64,000 nucleotides of DNA from Candidatus Methanobinarius endosymbioticus (GCA_003315655.1 NIZT01000010.1:1-64000); one strand, 5' to 3'; shown: positions 52,422-63,067, counted from the stretch's first letter. Translations and numbers: made by a program. The notes: generated by a model not told the origin, from the sequence alone.

Positions 52422-52889
52422 TTATAATATTTTTTCTAATATAGTTGAAGTAATCTGTGAGTATGAACTGAAGTCTATTTCATTCAGTATTAAATTTCTT
52501 AAGGTATTTTCATTAGTTTTATTTTCTTTATTTGTGGAATTTCTATCATTTTCATGTTCTGTATGATTTCCATCAACTGTTAAATGAGCTCTTGGTCCTC
52601 CACCATCTTTATCTTTTCCAGTAACACTACAATAATCTGTTCCACATCTTGAACAAATTAATTCTCCTTCATAAATACCTTTAGGATTAAATATCAATGT
52701 TCCAATATGGCAACACACGGGGCATTGATTTTCCTACGTCACTGTATAATCCTTGTATACCAAGCTATTTTTTGCACTTGGTTTCGATGTTACTGTAATT
52801 GAACTAGCTGCAACTGCTGCTACACAGAATAATGATATAATAAATATTAAGGAAATTCCTATAAAAAATCCTTCTTTTCTAATTTTCAA
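52422..52889 (-). pseudogene. secreted zinc-ribbon protein gene with an in-frame TAG
   Basis: TTG at 52889 (GGAG about 9 bases before) begins a signal peptide: KIRKEGFFIGISLIFIISLF and CVAAVAASS. After SITVTSKPSAKNS and YKDYTVT a TAG stands as codon 52, and the same frame goes on with ENQCPVCCHIGTLIFNPKGI, ELICSRCGTDYCSVTGKDKD and a polar tail to 52422. CPVC and CSRC make a zinc ribbon seen in methanobacterial secreted proteins with wall-linked domains. The frame has 156 codons with TAG as the only flaw. The residue before ENQC would plausibly be Trp (TGG to TAG). Confidence 0.72.
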
Positions 52890-53742
52890 ATTATCTTCTC
52901 CAATACTATTTTTGATAAAATTTTATTATTACAAATTCATTTAATGAATTAAATTGTTCTTAATTTTCTTTTCACTGTTTTTAATGCATTGTTGATGTTG
53001 GTAAACAGTATAATTTTTAGCTAATTTTTTATTGAATTTTTTTTATTAACTTTATAATTATATTCAAATTTGATCATTTGATTCAATTTTCAGTTAATTA
53101 AGTTTTGAATTAATTATTCTGATAATTTTTGAATAAAAATTATTTTTACCACGATTTTTATAATTTTAATCCTTTTATCTCCCCCAGTGTTTAATATACT
53201 ATTCAACTCCTTAAAGTTGAATTTAGACATTTTTTACTCTTTTTTCAGATAAAATATTTTTTTTAATAATCATTCAATAAATTAGGTTATATAATCTCAA
53301 TTCGTCATGATTTTTTAAATTGTAAACTTTAGTTTTAAAAAGGATTTTTCCTTGTGTGATATATTATAATCACTTATAACTTATCTCTGATTAGACATTA
53401 AAGCATTTATTTCTAATACCAATTCTTAATTATTAAGCATGGTATTTAAATGTTGCCTTCAAAATTTCTAAAAATCCTTTAATTTAACTTATAACTTATA
53501 CTCAATCCTATTGCTATCTAAAAACCATATTTTTTCTTTTTAAATTTACTTTTAAAAAAATTCAAAAGAACTCGATTTTTATTAATATTTTAAAAATAAT
53601 TACTTTGATATTTTGATAGTAAGCTTGATAAGTTTAAAAATAGATAATATATTATAATATTATACTAAATTTTATTAATTCTATTAATTTTAATGAAATT
53701 TTTATAAAATTATTTAATCACTAATAAATTGGGAAGAATAGT
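52890..53742. other. 850-base gap with one clear hairpin
   Basis: There is no gene. ATTCAACT-CCTTAA-AGTTGAAT at 53201-53222 is a perfect 8-base inverted repeat. It stands 520 bases before the tldD start, so its role is unclear. A stretch of CTCCCCCAG at 53178 is odd in this AT-rich DNA. The final bases should hold the tldD promoter. Confidence 0.4.
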
Positions 53743-55110
53743 ATGGAAGAAAATTTAGATATTTTTAGAAAAACAATAGATAATATTAGCTCAAATGTTG
53801 ATTATGTGGATATAAGAGCAGTTGAAGGAAATAGTACAAACATTATAATGAAAGATAATAAAATTCAAGAAATAAACACAGGGATTGATATTGGTGTTAG
53901 AATAAGGGTTTTAAATAATGGTGCTTGGGGATTTGCTTTTACTAGTGATCTAAATAAAATAGATGAAATAGCAAATACGGCTATGAAATTATCGAATGTT
54001 TTAAAAGGAGATGTTAAATTAGCTGAAGCTGAAACTGTAGATGATAAAGTTAAAACTCCTAGGAAGATTTCATTTGAAGATGTGAGTATTGAAGACAAAA
54101 AAGAGATAATAATTGATGCTAGTAAATCAGCAACTTTTGATGAAGTTGTAAGCACTACTGTTAGTTATTATGATAGTGAATCTAAATCTTTATTTTCAAA
54201 TAGTGAAGGAAGTTCTATATTGCTTGATGAAGCAAGAGTAGGACTTTTTTTAAATGTAGCTGCTTCATCTGGAGAAAATATTCAATTTGGGCATGGAAGT
54301 ATTGGAGGAGCAAAAGGATTTGAATCTTTAGAAGATCAAGATATTGAACAATTCGGAAGAAAGATAGGTGAAAAAACAAATAGGTTATTAAAGGCTAGTA
54401 CTCCTCCTTCAGGTAAATTTTCGATTATCACAGATAATGAACTTACTGGAGTTTTTGTTCATGAAGCATTAGGTCATGCTGTTGAAGCTGATTTGATACT
54501 TCAAAATGATTCAATTTTAAAAGGAAAAATGAATAATGTAATCGGCTCTGATATTGTAAATATTATAGATGATGCAAGTAATATGAATGGTTTTGGATAT
54601 TATGCTTATGATGGTGAAGGTATAAAAACAAAGAAAAATCAACTAGTAAAAAATGGAGAATTGGTCTCATTACTTAGTTCAAGAGAATCTGCATCAAAAT
54701 TAGGAATGAAGTCTTCAGGAAATGTAAGATCTATAGTTAGTGAACAACCTATTGTTCGAATGAGTAATACTTATTTAGAACCTGGAGATATGAATTTTGA
54801 CGAATTAATTGAAGATATTTCTGAAGGAATTTATCTTAAAGGTTCAAGAGGGGGTCAAGTTGACACTGGAAAAGGAATTTTCCAATTCAATGCAGTTGAA
54901 TCATTTGAAATAGAAAATAGAGAAATTAAAGGTCCTTTAAGAGATGTTTCATTATCTGGAAATGTTTTAGAAACATTGAAAAATGTGGATGGGATAGGAA
55001 ATGATTTTAAATTAGGAATTGGTTTTTGTGGAAAATCAGGACAAAGTGCTCCAGTTGGAGATGGAGGTCCACATACTAGAATTCTAAATGCTACAGTTGG
55101 GGGTAAGTAG
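53743..55110 (+). CDS. tldD: TldD-type metalloprotease
   Basis: This 455-residue protein belongs to the TldD/PmbA (U62) family. The metal site [11 protein letters not shown] is at residues 240-250 (HExxxH). The protein also has [18 protein letters not shown] early and [13 protein letters not shown] and [19 protein letters not shown] late. TldD and PmbA normally form a pair that unfolds and cuts peptides through a narrow channel. TldD carries the metal. No PmbA partner lies in the window. AAATTGGGAAGAATAGT precedes the ATG. Confidence 0.92.
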   Translation: MEENLDIFRKTIDNISSNVDYVDIRAVEGNSTNIIMKDNKIQEINTGIDIGVRIRVLNNGAWGFAFTSDLNKIDEIANTAMKLSNVLKGDVKLAEAETVDDKVKTPRKISFEDVSIEDKKEIIIDASKSATFDEVVSTTVSYYDSESKSLFSNSEGSSILLDEARVGLFLNVAASSGENIQFGHGSIGGAKGFESLEDQDIEQFGRKIGEKTNRLLKASTPPSGKFSIITDNELTGVFVHEALGHAVEADLILQNDSILKGKMNNVIGSDIVNIIDDASNMNGFGYYAYDGEGIKTKKNQLVKNGELVSLLSSRESASKLGMKSSGNVRSIVSEQPIVRMSNTYLEPGDMNFDELIEDISEGIYLKGSRGGQVDTGKGIFQFNAVESFEIENREIKGPLRDVSLSGNVLETLKNVDGIGNDFKLGIGFCGKSGQSAPVGDGGPHTRILNATVGGK

Positions 55111-55123
55111 CTAATTTCTATTT

Positions 55124-55146
55124 AATATATATATATATATATATAT
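55124..55146. repeat. AT dinucleotide repeat
   Basis: About 11 copies of AT lie between tldD and the AMMECR1 gene, between the tldD stop and the following TTTAATTC. It is a simple-sequence repeat likely to vary in length between strains. Confidence 0.7.
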
Positions 55147-55187
55147 TTAATTCAAATTTAACTTAGATTTCATGGGAGGAATGCCTT

Positions 55188-55745
55188 ATGTTAAGTAATG
55201 ATGATGGTAAATATTTGATAAGAATAGCTAAACAGGCAATTGAAAATTACTTAGAAAAGGGTACAAAATTAGATATTCCAAAAGATTGTCCTGATTATCT
55301 AAAAGAAAAATTAAGAGTTTTTGTAACTTTAAATAAAAATGAAGAACTTAGGGGTTGTATTGGATATCCTGAACCAATAGCTCCTCTTATTGATGCGACT
55401 ATTGATGTAGCTATTTCTGCAGCTGTGAATGATCCTAGATTTCCTAGTTTAACTAAGGATGAATTTAAAGATATTGATATTGAAGTAACTGTTTTAACGA
55501 AACCAAAACTTCTTGAAGTAACTAATCCTAATGATTATGTTAAAAAAGTGAATATTGGTGAAGATGGTTTAATTATAGAGAAAAGATTCAATAAAGGTTT
55601 ACTTCTTTCTCAAGTAGCTACTGAATATAATATGGATAGTAAATCTTTTTTAGATAATACTTGTTTAAAGGCAGGTTTAAATTCTAATTGCTGGTTAGAA
55701 AGTGATACAAATATTTTCACTTTTCAAGGTCAAACATTCAAATAA
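55188..55745 (+). CDS. AMMECR1 family protein
   Basis: This 185-residue protein is in the AMMECR1 domain family, found across archaea and animals. The signature LRGCIGYPEPIAPLIDATID is at about residues 54-75, with PRFPSLTKDEFKDIDIEVTV and GLLLSQVATEYNMDSKSFLDN after it. The function is unknown. A role in protein or tRNA modification is often suggested because it neighbours radical or protease genes. GGGAGG before the ATG is a strong ribosome binding site. It follows tldD closely, so the two may be one transcript. Confidence 0.92.
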   Translation: MLSNDDGKYLIRIAKQAIENYLEKGTKLDIPKDCPDYLKEKLRVFVTLNKNEELRGCIGYPEPIAPLIDATIDVAISAAVNDPRFPSLTKDEFKDIDIEVTVLTKPKLLEVTNPNDYVKKVNIGEDGLIIEKRFNKGLLLSQVATEYNMDSKSFLDNTCLKAGLNSNCWLESDTNIFTFQGQTFK

Positions 55746-57181
55746 TTCTATTTTAATAGTTTTTTTTCTATAATCCATATTTTATATTATTTCTATACTA
55801 TTTCTTACTATTTTTGGTTTTTATATTATTTTTATATTTTATATTACTTTTTCAGATATTATTTTTTTAAATTTTTTTAAAACGTGTTGGAATTCGTATA
55901 TTATTTGATGCAGGTATAAATGCTGAACTATTAAATAGCAGCACTATTGAATGCGAGCATTTAAATTTCTAATCTTTATTTAATATAACATTTTATATTC
56001 TGTTCTTTTTGATATAACATTTTATTTATTTACTTTATTTACTCTTATATATCTTATTTATCTTATTTTTTTAATTATTTCATTATATTATTATATTAAA
56101 TAAATATAGAATAAAAAGAGTATCTGGAATAAAAATAGTTTAGTGTTACTTATAATTATTAGTTTTATCAATTTAACTTATATTAAAATGATTATTTAGA
56201 TAAAATAAAAATAATTAGATAAACTAAAAATCTAAAACTTAACACTATTAAATTAGATATAACTATTTAATTCGTGTTTTTAGAAGAAAGAATAAAACTA
56301 GAAAAAACAAACGAAAATAAGGGGGGAGGGGCTGCTTACTTATGATAGTTTATTATTTCTTCCAAGCTATCAAACATGTCATTATAAATCCTTTATGAAG
56401 GTGTCATTATGGATTATATATCTATACCAACCAATCGCTATACTCATTGACTATTTATTGTTTAGTATTAAGTAGTATATAAAGGTTTTGGTAAAATTAT
56501 TGTTAAATTAAGAAAAATAAGTTCTTTAAAAAGCTTTCTATTATCTTATTTAATTCTTTTATTAGCTGTATTTAATATATTTTGATTTATAACATTCAAT
56601 AATTTTTTAATAATAAAACAAGACGAATTTAATTTTGTAATACTAATTATAATATATAATTATTATATTTTTAATATTATTTAATAACATTTAATATTTT
56701 GTTATATTTTTTAAACTTAAATTTTATGAATCTAAAATTTTTCTCTATTATAGATATTAGATTTATATACTTTTATTTATAAATTTATTTATAATAAAAT
56801 TATTTATAATATACTTTTTATAATTGTTAAAGAATATAAATAAATTATTTAGTAATTTTTATTAGTAGTTTTATAAAGATTATATAATAATAATATTTTT
56901 TTTAATTAGTTATGTATTTTTATAAAAAATGTCTTATAAAATATAAATAAATTATTATAAAATTTAATATTACAATTTAATATCACCATTATATATATAT
57001 TTAATATTATAAATTTAATTATTGTGAATTTAAATTAATTATAAAAATAAAGAATATAATTATAAAAATAATTTATTTATAAAATATTTTATTAACAAAA
57101 ATAATTCATTATTACAATTAAAATTAAATTATGTACAATAAAATTATACAAAATTAAATTATACATGTTTAGGTTAATATC
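55746..57181. other. 1.4 kb gap with small gene remnants
   Basis: A short protein-like frame at about 55887-55972 reads VGIRILFDAGINAELLNSST then IECEHLNF and a stop. No start fits it. At 56280-56325 another frame ends in RRKNKTRKNKRK and a TAA. Next to it is GGGGGGAGGGGCTGC (about 56322-56336), a GC island. TGTCATTAT occurs twice (56380 and 56402). The rest is AT-rich. It looks like a place where genes have eroded. Confidence 0.45.
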
Positions 57182-58318
57182 ATGATGATTCCAACTATCC
57201 CTACTCCTGATGAATTGTTAGATAAAGGATTCAGAAGAGGGAAAAAAGCAGCTGATTTAGCTAGAACTTCAAAAATTCCAAGACACTTAAAATCTAAAAG
57301 AATTGAAGAAATAAGGGTTATAACCGCTTGTCAGGTGATAAAAGATAGACTTAAAATGATTTTAGATAGAGTTCCAAATATAGAAACGCTTCCTGAGTTT
57401 TATCAAGACTACATTGATATTACTGTAGGTGTGGATGATATGAAAAAAGCGTTGGGTGCTTTAAATTGGGCTTATGGGATAATAACTCAACTTGAAAAAG
57501 ATTATTCTAATAGAATCCGTAGATCTGCTCCTGAAAAAGCTTCTAGTCTTCAAAAACAAGCTTATGGTCGTATAGCATCAGTTGTAAATAAAATCAAAAA
57601 AGATCTTGATTTTTTAGACTTTACAAAAGCTAATCTTAGAAATATGCCAACCATTGATTTTGAAGCTACTACTATTGTTATAGCAGGATTTCCTAATGTA
57701 GGTAAATCTACATTACTTCGTCAAATTACTGATGCTAGTCCTGAAGTAGCTAATTATCCTTTTACTACCAAAAGAATTCAAATTGGTCACCTTGAAAAAA
57801 ATTGGAAGAAAATACAAATTATTGATACTCCTGGACTTCTTGATAGGCCTATTTTAGATATGAATGAAATTGAGTTAAATGCGATGGTTACCCTTGAACA
57901 TTTAGCTGATGCAATTTTCTTTATAATAGATGTTTCTGAAACTTGTGGTTTCCCTATTGAAAGTCAATATAGTCTTTCTGAAGAAATTCAACGAATTTTC
58001 AATGTTTCAATGGTTTATCTTTTCAACAAGATAGATATAGCTCAAATGAATAAAGAAAATCAAGAAAAAAATTCTATTTCTGAGGATGATTTCATCTATT
58101 TAGATAACTATCTTGAAAAAATTGATGATTATTTGTTTATATCTGCTTATGAAGGAAAAGGAATAGAAAATATAGTTTCTAAATTAGCTAATATCAAAAA
58201 GATAGAAAGAGACAATAATGAAGATATTGAAGAAAATGATAATTACAATGAAGATAATTACAATGAAGATAATTACAATGAAGATAATTACAATGAAGAT
58301 AATTATCATGAAATGTAA
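57182..58318 (+). CDS. nog1: GTPase Nog1-type ribosome assembly factor
   Basis: This 378-residue Obg-type GTPase acts in 50S/60S subunit assembly. After a helical N-terminal domain (MMIPTIPTPDELLDKGFRRG, residues 1-160) comes the G domain: GFPNVGKST at 169-177, PEVANYPFTTKRIQIGHLE as switch I, DTPG switch II, and NKID. The last 30 residues are a tandem repeat of NYNED. A second start at residue 2 is possible. It stands alone behind a long gap. The gene is intact. Confidence 0.93.
   Translation: MMIPTIPTPDELLDKGFRRGKKAADLARTSKIPRHLKSKRIEEIRVITACQVIKDRLKMILDRVPNIETLPEFYQDYIDITVGVDDMKKALGALNWAYGIITQLEKDYSNRIRRSAPEKASSLQKQAYGRIASVVNKIKKDLDFLDFTKANLRNMPTIDFEATTIVIAGFPNVGKSTLLRQITDASPEVANYPFTTKRIQIGHLEKNWKKIQIIDTPGLLDRPILDMNEIELNAMVTLEHLADAIFFIIDVSETCGFPIESQYSLSEEIQRIFNVSMVYLFNKIDIAQMNKENQEKNSISEDDFIYLDNYLEKIDDYLFISAYEGKGIENIVSKLANIKKIERDNNEDIEENDNYNEDNYNEDNYNEDNYNEDNYHEM
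58241..58315 (+). repeat. 15-base tandem repeat in the Nog1 tail
   Basis: AATTACAATGAAGAT occurs four times without change (58241-58300), then once as AATTATCATGAAATG (58301-58315). It encodes repeats of NYNED. The unit is a multiple of three, so copy number can change without breaking the gene. Confidence 0.95.
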
Positions 58319-58442
58319 TTAATTTTTTTAAAACAATTTCTTTTTATAATCTTTTAAATATATTAATAATTTTTTATATTTAATAATTTTTTTTAGTTTA
58401 TTATTTTTTTATATTTTTTATATTATTGAACACTTATTTTAA

Positions 58443-60280
58443 CTACCTATCGTTAGCTAGATTAATTTTTAATATTTTTTTAATGAATATTGGATTTCCT
58501 GTTTTTTTCAGTGTTGCAGCATTTGTAGTATTTAGATTGTTATTTGTTACATAATCGGTATCTTCGGGATTAAAAGTATAATTAGTATTTGAATCCGGAA
58601 TAGGATCAGAACTAGTATTTGTGTTGTTTATAGGGTCAAGTTTTGGAGTTGGTTCTGGTGGTGTTATTTTATTATCTCTTGTTGTGGTTTGATTGGTAGC
58701 ATTACTTGGATAATATGTGTCATTTCCTAGATATTTTGCTTCAACAAGTGGGTTTCCTACTTTATTGAAAGTATGATTAATTCTTGCAATTCGATATTCA
58801 TCTGTTATTGCAGAACCAATTTTTTCACCATCTACATAGAAATCACTTGTTGCGTCTGGAAGGATATTTTCGTCTTCATCTGTTAATCTACTTTCAATAG
58901 TTACTGTATCTCCAACAGTGAGATTATCTGGAACACTTACAGTTGTGATAGTTGGTATTTTTATTCTCAATAGTCCATTATTGATTAATATATTGTAATC
59001 ACCGTTACCTGCATATTCTCCTGATATAGGGATAAAAGTGTATTTGACGGAATAGTGTAATTTATATTTGCATATCCTTCAATAGAAGTTATATTTGCAA
59101 AGAAAATTCCATTAATATAGAAACTAATATTTTGTCCTGTAACAGTGTTACCCATATCATCAAGAAGCTTAGCATATAAAATAATTGTAGAACCTTTATT
59201 AACAAGCCAAGTTGAATTAGCAATAAAAGTTAGGTTTAAAACTCCCATTCTACCTTCATTATAAATCATTTGTCCTAAATTTGCAGTATTATCTGACATG
59301 GAATTTTTAAAAACACTCATATTGCCATTAATATTATTAAAAATAGCTCCACCAAAATTTCCAGCAGTATTTCCAATAAAGGTATTATTAAAAGCTGAAG
59401 TATTATTTCTTCGGTTGTAAATTCCTCCATCATTAGTAGTTGCAGAATTATTAATGAAATTATTGTTTATTCTGCTACACTTTTGTGTACCACTAATAAC
59501 AAGTGCTCCACCATTTAATCTTTTATTGTTTGTAAAATTATTATTGATTATAATGGTATTTACAGCAAAAACTCCTACTAAAATAGCTCCAGCACCATTA
59601 TTTCAAAGAAGTATTGTTAACGAAACTATTATTGATTATAAGACTATTTACACCAGCAGTCATGATTGCTCCACCAATTGTAAGAGATGTATTATTATTG
59701 GTAAAATTATTATTATTTATTATAATATTAACACCATAATTCTGAATTGCACCACCATTAATATTAGCTGTATTATTAATGAACTCATTATTACTTATAA
59801 TTCCATTATTACCATAATTGTAAACTGCTCCACCATCACGTCCAGTATTATTAGCAAATGTACAATTTATGATATTCAATGTTTGTAACTGAATATGGAT
59901 TATATATTACTCCTCCATTGGATAATGTGTATCCATTAATAAATGTAATATTTACAAATGTCACATTAATGTTATTAGCTATTGTAAATATTCCTGATAG
60001 TCTTTGTGCATCGACAAGCACATTATTTTTTGATCCATTGCCTTTTATTATGATGTTTTTGTTTATAGTTATATTTGTGTCTTGATTGATTTTATTATAA
60101 GTTCCTGGTTGTAAAAATAAAATGTTTCCAGATCCAGTATTGGATATGCCTTGAAAAACACCTCCAGTACTTGTTGAGTTTATGGTTTGATTAGCTGCTG
60201 AAACACTAGATAAGATAATTAAAAACAGACCAAATATGACTAATAAAAAAATCGAAATTACTTTTTTATTATATTTTCAC
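58443..60280 (-). pseudogene. broken adhesin-like surface protein
   Basis: From about 60280 (GTG in GGGGGTG) an interrupted signal peptide reads KVISIFLLVIFGLFLIILSS. Then come right-handed beta-helix repeats (NIINCTFANNTGRDGGAVYN, ISNNEFINNTANINGGAI), broken by shifts near 59880, 59597 and 58980. Blocks LRIKIPTITTVSVPDNLTVG and DTYYPSNATNQTT are the Ig-like repeats usual near the C-terminus. The KTGNPIFI end lacks its membrane anchor. At least four lesions are present. Adhesin-like proteins are abundant in gut Methanobrevibacter, and this one, like the one after xerA, has been lost. Confidence 0.85.
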
Positions 60281-60582
60281 CCCCTGTGAGTTTAAATTAA
60301 TAAATTATATTTATAGAGCAAAAACCCTATACAATTTTAATGTATTGATAAACATATATAAATTTTGATATAATATTTGAAATAATGTTAATTATTTTAT
60401 TTTTTACTAAATGAATTTTGTATACTTTGATATATTTCATTTTTTTCATTTTTATAATATAAAATATTTAAATTACCAAAAGTTATAATAATAACTTATG
60501 CTAATATACTAATAACAAATATATGGAATCAATATAAGTTGATAATTAAAAACTTATATTCATGCTTACAAGGTGATTAAAA
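60281..60582. promoter_or_regulatory. hsp20 upstream region with palindrome
   Basis: AGTTATAATAATAACT at 60481-60496 is a perfect inverted repeat (AGTTAT-AATA-ATAACT) about 90 bases before the hsp20 start. It could be a heat-shock regulator site. AAGGTG before the ATG is the ribosome binding site. The other bases are AT-rich, with no gene. Confidence 0.4.
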
Positions 60583-61119
60583 ATGAGCGAACGACGTAAA
60601 CTTGATAAAGATAAATATGATGATATTTCAGACAAAATGGATAAAAGAGTAGAAAAAGGAAAAACAGTAGCTGGAAGAGTAGCTAATGAGTTTGGAAAAA
60701 CAATGGATGATATTTTTGTTAACCTTAAAAGTTTCCAAAAAGAAGTTGATTCTAAAATAAGTGAGTATAAAGAAACTGCTCCCGGTAAAATCGATCTTGA
60801 TTTAATAGATATTGATGAGTTCTTTTATGTAAAAGTCAATCTTCCTGGTGTAGATAAAGATGAAATTGATGTAGAAATTTCAGATAAAGAATTATCTATT
60901 GTCGCTTACTTTGGAGATAAATGTGAAGATGACGAAAACTGTGAAAAAGAAGAACCTTTATATTTAATAAAAGGAAGAACTCATGGTCCTGCTAAAAGAG
61001 TTATTACATTACCATCTAAGGTAAAAATGGGTGGTTGTAACGCAGAATTTTCCAATGGTGTTCTTTATTTAGAACTTCCTAAAGTGGAAGTTAAAAAATT
61101 AAAGATGGATATTAAATAA
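60583..61119 (+). CDS. hsp20: small heat-shock protein (Hsp20 family)
   Basis: This 178-residue chaperone has an N-terminal basic helix-rich segment of about 65 residues and an alpha-crystallin domain: DEFFYVKVNLPGVDKDEIDV, ELSIVAYFGDKC, the insert CEDDENCEKEE, and NGVLYLELPKVEVKK. Small heat-shock proteins hold unfolded proteins in large oligomers. It is intact, and a palindrome lies upstream. AAGGTGATTAAAA before the ATG gives a good ribosome binding site. Confidence 0.93.
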   Translation: MSERRKLDKDKYDDISDKMDKRVEKGKTVAGRVANEFGKTMDDIFVNLKSFQKEVDSKISEYKETAPGKIDLDLIDIDEFFYVKVNLPGVDKDEIDVEISDKELSIVAYFGDKCEDDENCEKEEPLYLIKGRTHGPAKRVITLPSKVKMGGCNAEFSNGVLYLELPKVEVKKLKMDIK

Positions 61120-61156
61120 TTTTTTATTTAATCTATCTTTATTGTTTTTATTTATA

Positions 61157-62164
61157 TTATTTGTATCTTACTTTACCGATATGTCTTGTACTTCCAGGAT
61201 CTTTTCCATTATAATGAGCTAAATAGAAAACAAACCATTCAAGTGGAATTACAAGTATAAATGGTGATAATAAGTTATTTATTTCTGAATAGTCTTTCAT
61301 TCTAAATACTAATGTTTTAACTTTTATTTTTTCACAGAAATCAATAGCTTTTTGGGTAATTTCATCAGATGGATAATCTGAATCAAGGATAATAATTGGA
61401 ACGTCTTTTTCAGCTCTTTCGATTAAACCATGTCTAAATTCAGAAGCATATAATGGGCATGAATGTTTTAAAGCCCCTTCCATTAACATAGTCATAGCTA
61501 ATTTATAAGCTAATCCAAAATTAGGGCCACTTCCCATAGCATAGAATATTTCTTCATCCTTAAGTTCATATGCTAATTTTTTATTTTCTTCTTCTGTTTC
61601 TTCAATAAGTTTTTGCATTAAAGTGGGAATTGACATAAGTTCTTTAATTAATTCATCAGATTTTTCATAATCAGAAGCTGAAAATAGTATGTAATATAAT
61701 GCAGATAACTGTGTAACATATGTTTTAGTTCCGAGAATAGCTTCTTCTCTTCCACATCGTGTAATAATAGGATATTTTGCTTCTTTTATCATGGAACTGT
61801 CTTTTTTGTTTGAAATAGTTATAGTATGAATTCCTAATTCATTTGCTCTCCTAAGAGCTGCTAAAGTATCAGCTGTTTCACCAGATTGTGAAGTAAATAT
61901 CACTGCTGAATTTTCATTATCTAATTTTTTATTATAATAAAATTCATATCCTGTAAAAACATCAATATCCAAATCAGTTACCATTTCAAGAGCATTTTTA
62001 GCTGTATAAGCAGTGGATAATGAGCTTCCGCACCCAATTAAATAAATACGATTTACTTCAGATAGTTTAGCAGATATTTTATCCATATTAACTAATTCCA
62101 TTTCAAATGTTTTTCTAATTGAATCTGGTTGTTCAAATACCTCACTATACATTTTGTATTCCAT
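61157..62164 (-). CDS. SIS-domain sugar-phosphate isomerase (GlmS/AgaS-like)
   Basis: This 335-residue protein has two SIS domains. The first has YLIGCGSSLSTAYTAKNAL and FTSQSGETADTLAALRRANE, and the second has YAMGSGPNFGLAYKLAMT and SEFRHGLIERAEKDVPII. The glutaminase domain of GlmS is missing. Such stand-alone SIS proteins act as glucosamine-6-phosphate deaminase or isomerase, or with a separate partner. The order fits amino-sugar supply for wall synthesis, but this is inferred. The gene is intact and alone on its strand. Confidence 0.85.
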   Translation of the reverse strand: MEYKMYSEVFEQPDSIRKTFEMELVNMDKISAKLSEVNRIYLIGCGSSLSTAYTAKNALEMVTDLDIDVFTGYEFYYNKKLDNENSAVIFTSQSGETADTLAALRRANELGIHTITISNKKDSSMIKEAKYPIITRCGREEAILGTKTYVTQLSALYYILFSASDYEKSDELIKELMSIPTLMQKLIEETEEENKKLAYELKDEEIFYAMGSGPNFGLAYKLAMTMLMEGALKHSCPLYASEFRHGLIERAEKDVPIIILDSDYPSDEITQKAIDFCEKIKVKTLVFRMKDYSEINNLLSPFILVIPLEWFVFYLAHYNGKDPGSTRHIGKVRYK

Positions 62165-62380
62165 AGTATCTCCAAATGATTTGATATTTTTAAATATTTT
62201 TTTGTTTGTTTTAAATAATTTTGTTAATCATCCTATTTAAATTTTATAGTCAAATGATACTTAAATTTCATAGAATTATAATCATTTCATGATCCTAAAT
62301 AATAAATAATATTTTATATTAATTATTAAAATAAGTTAAAATAATTAGAATTATATAGTGAAAAATACAGATTATACAAT

Positions 62381-63067
62381 ATGAATATTGATCTGGATGA
62401 TATAGGGATGGAAAAAGGATTACAATATGAAGCTATAATAACCACTATTGATGATAAAGGTTCAAAAAATGCAGCTCCTATTGGTATTATTTGTAAAGCT
62501 AAAAATAAAATAATGTGTCGTATTTTTGAAGGTAGTACTACATTAAGTAACATTGTTAATCAAAAAGAATTTATTGTAAATATAAGTTCAGATCCTGTAT
62601 TATTTACATTTTCGACTGTTGATAATACTCCTGAAAATCTTTTTGAAGATTCTAATTTTAAAATATCTAATTTTAATAAATCTACTTCTAACAATTTTAA
62701 TTATAATATTCCTTATTTGAAAGGTGTTGATGCTTATTTCAAATGTCATGTGGAAAATATTAAAGATGCTGTTAAAAAAAGTGATCCTGTCAATAAATCA
62801 GAAGCAAAAGTTATAATTTCTGAAGTTGAAGAATTAATGTTGTGTAATAAATGTGCTAAAGCACCTAATAGAGGTTTTTATTCCTTGATAGAATCTTTAG
62901 TAAACTTTACAAGAATAGATCTAGTTGGTGATGATCAAAAAGATTATTTTTTAGGTAGATTCAAGGAATCTCAAAGAGTTATTAATAAAGTAGGTAGTGA
63001 AAAAGACAAAGAAGCTATTAAAATTCTTGGAAAAACTCTCAACAATAAAGGATACAAAACTGATTGA
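62381..63067 (+). CDS. DUF447 family protein (flavin-reductase-like fold)
   Basis: This 228-residue protein starts near GLQYEAIITTIDDKGSKNAA and PIGIICKAKNKI, as in DUF447 (COG2457) proteins with a split-barrel FMN-binding-like fold. SEVEELMLCNKCAKAPNRGF and the helix after it form the C-terminal region. The function is unknown, and archaeal members have been suggested to bind flavin. ATG 62381 and the ATG at residue 10 (MEKGLQ) are both possible. Neither has a strong ribosome binding site. Confidence 0.8.
   Translation: MNIDLDDIGMEKGLQYEAIITTIDDKGSKNAAPIGIICKAKNKIMCRIFEGSTTLSNIVNQKEFIVNISSDPVLFTFSTVDNTPENLFEDSNFKISNFNKSTSNNFNYNIPYLKGVDAYFKCHVENIKDAVKKSDPVNKSEAKVIISEVEELMLCNKCAKAPNRGFYSLIESLVNFTRIDLVGDDQKDYFLGRFKESQRVINKVGSEKDKEAIKILGKTLNNKGYKTD

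Noticed and set aside
52734-52736. Pyrrolysine insertion at the in-frame TAG
   Set aside because: No pyl genes are visible, Methanobrevibacter is not known to use pyrrolysine, and nearby genes also carry TGA and TAA breaks. A nonsense mutation is simpler.
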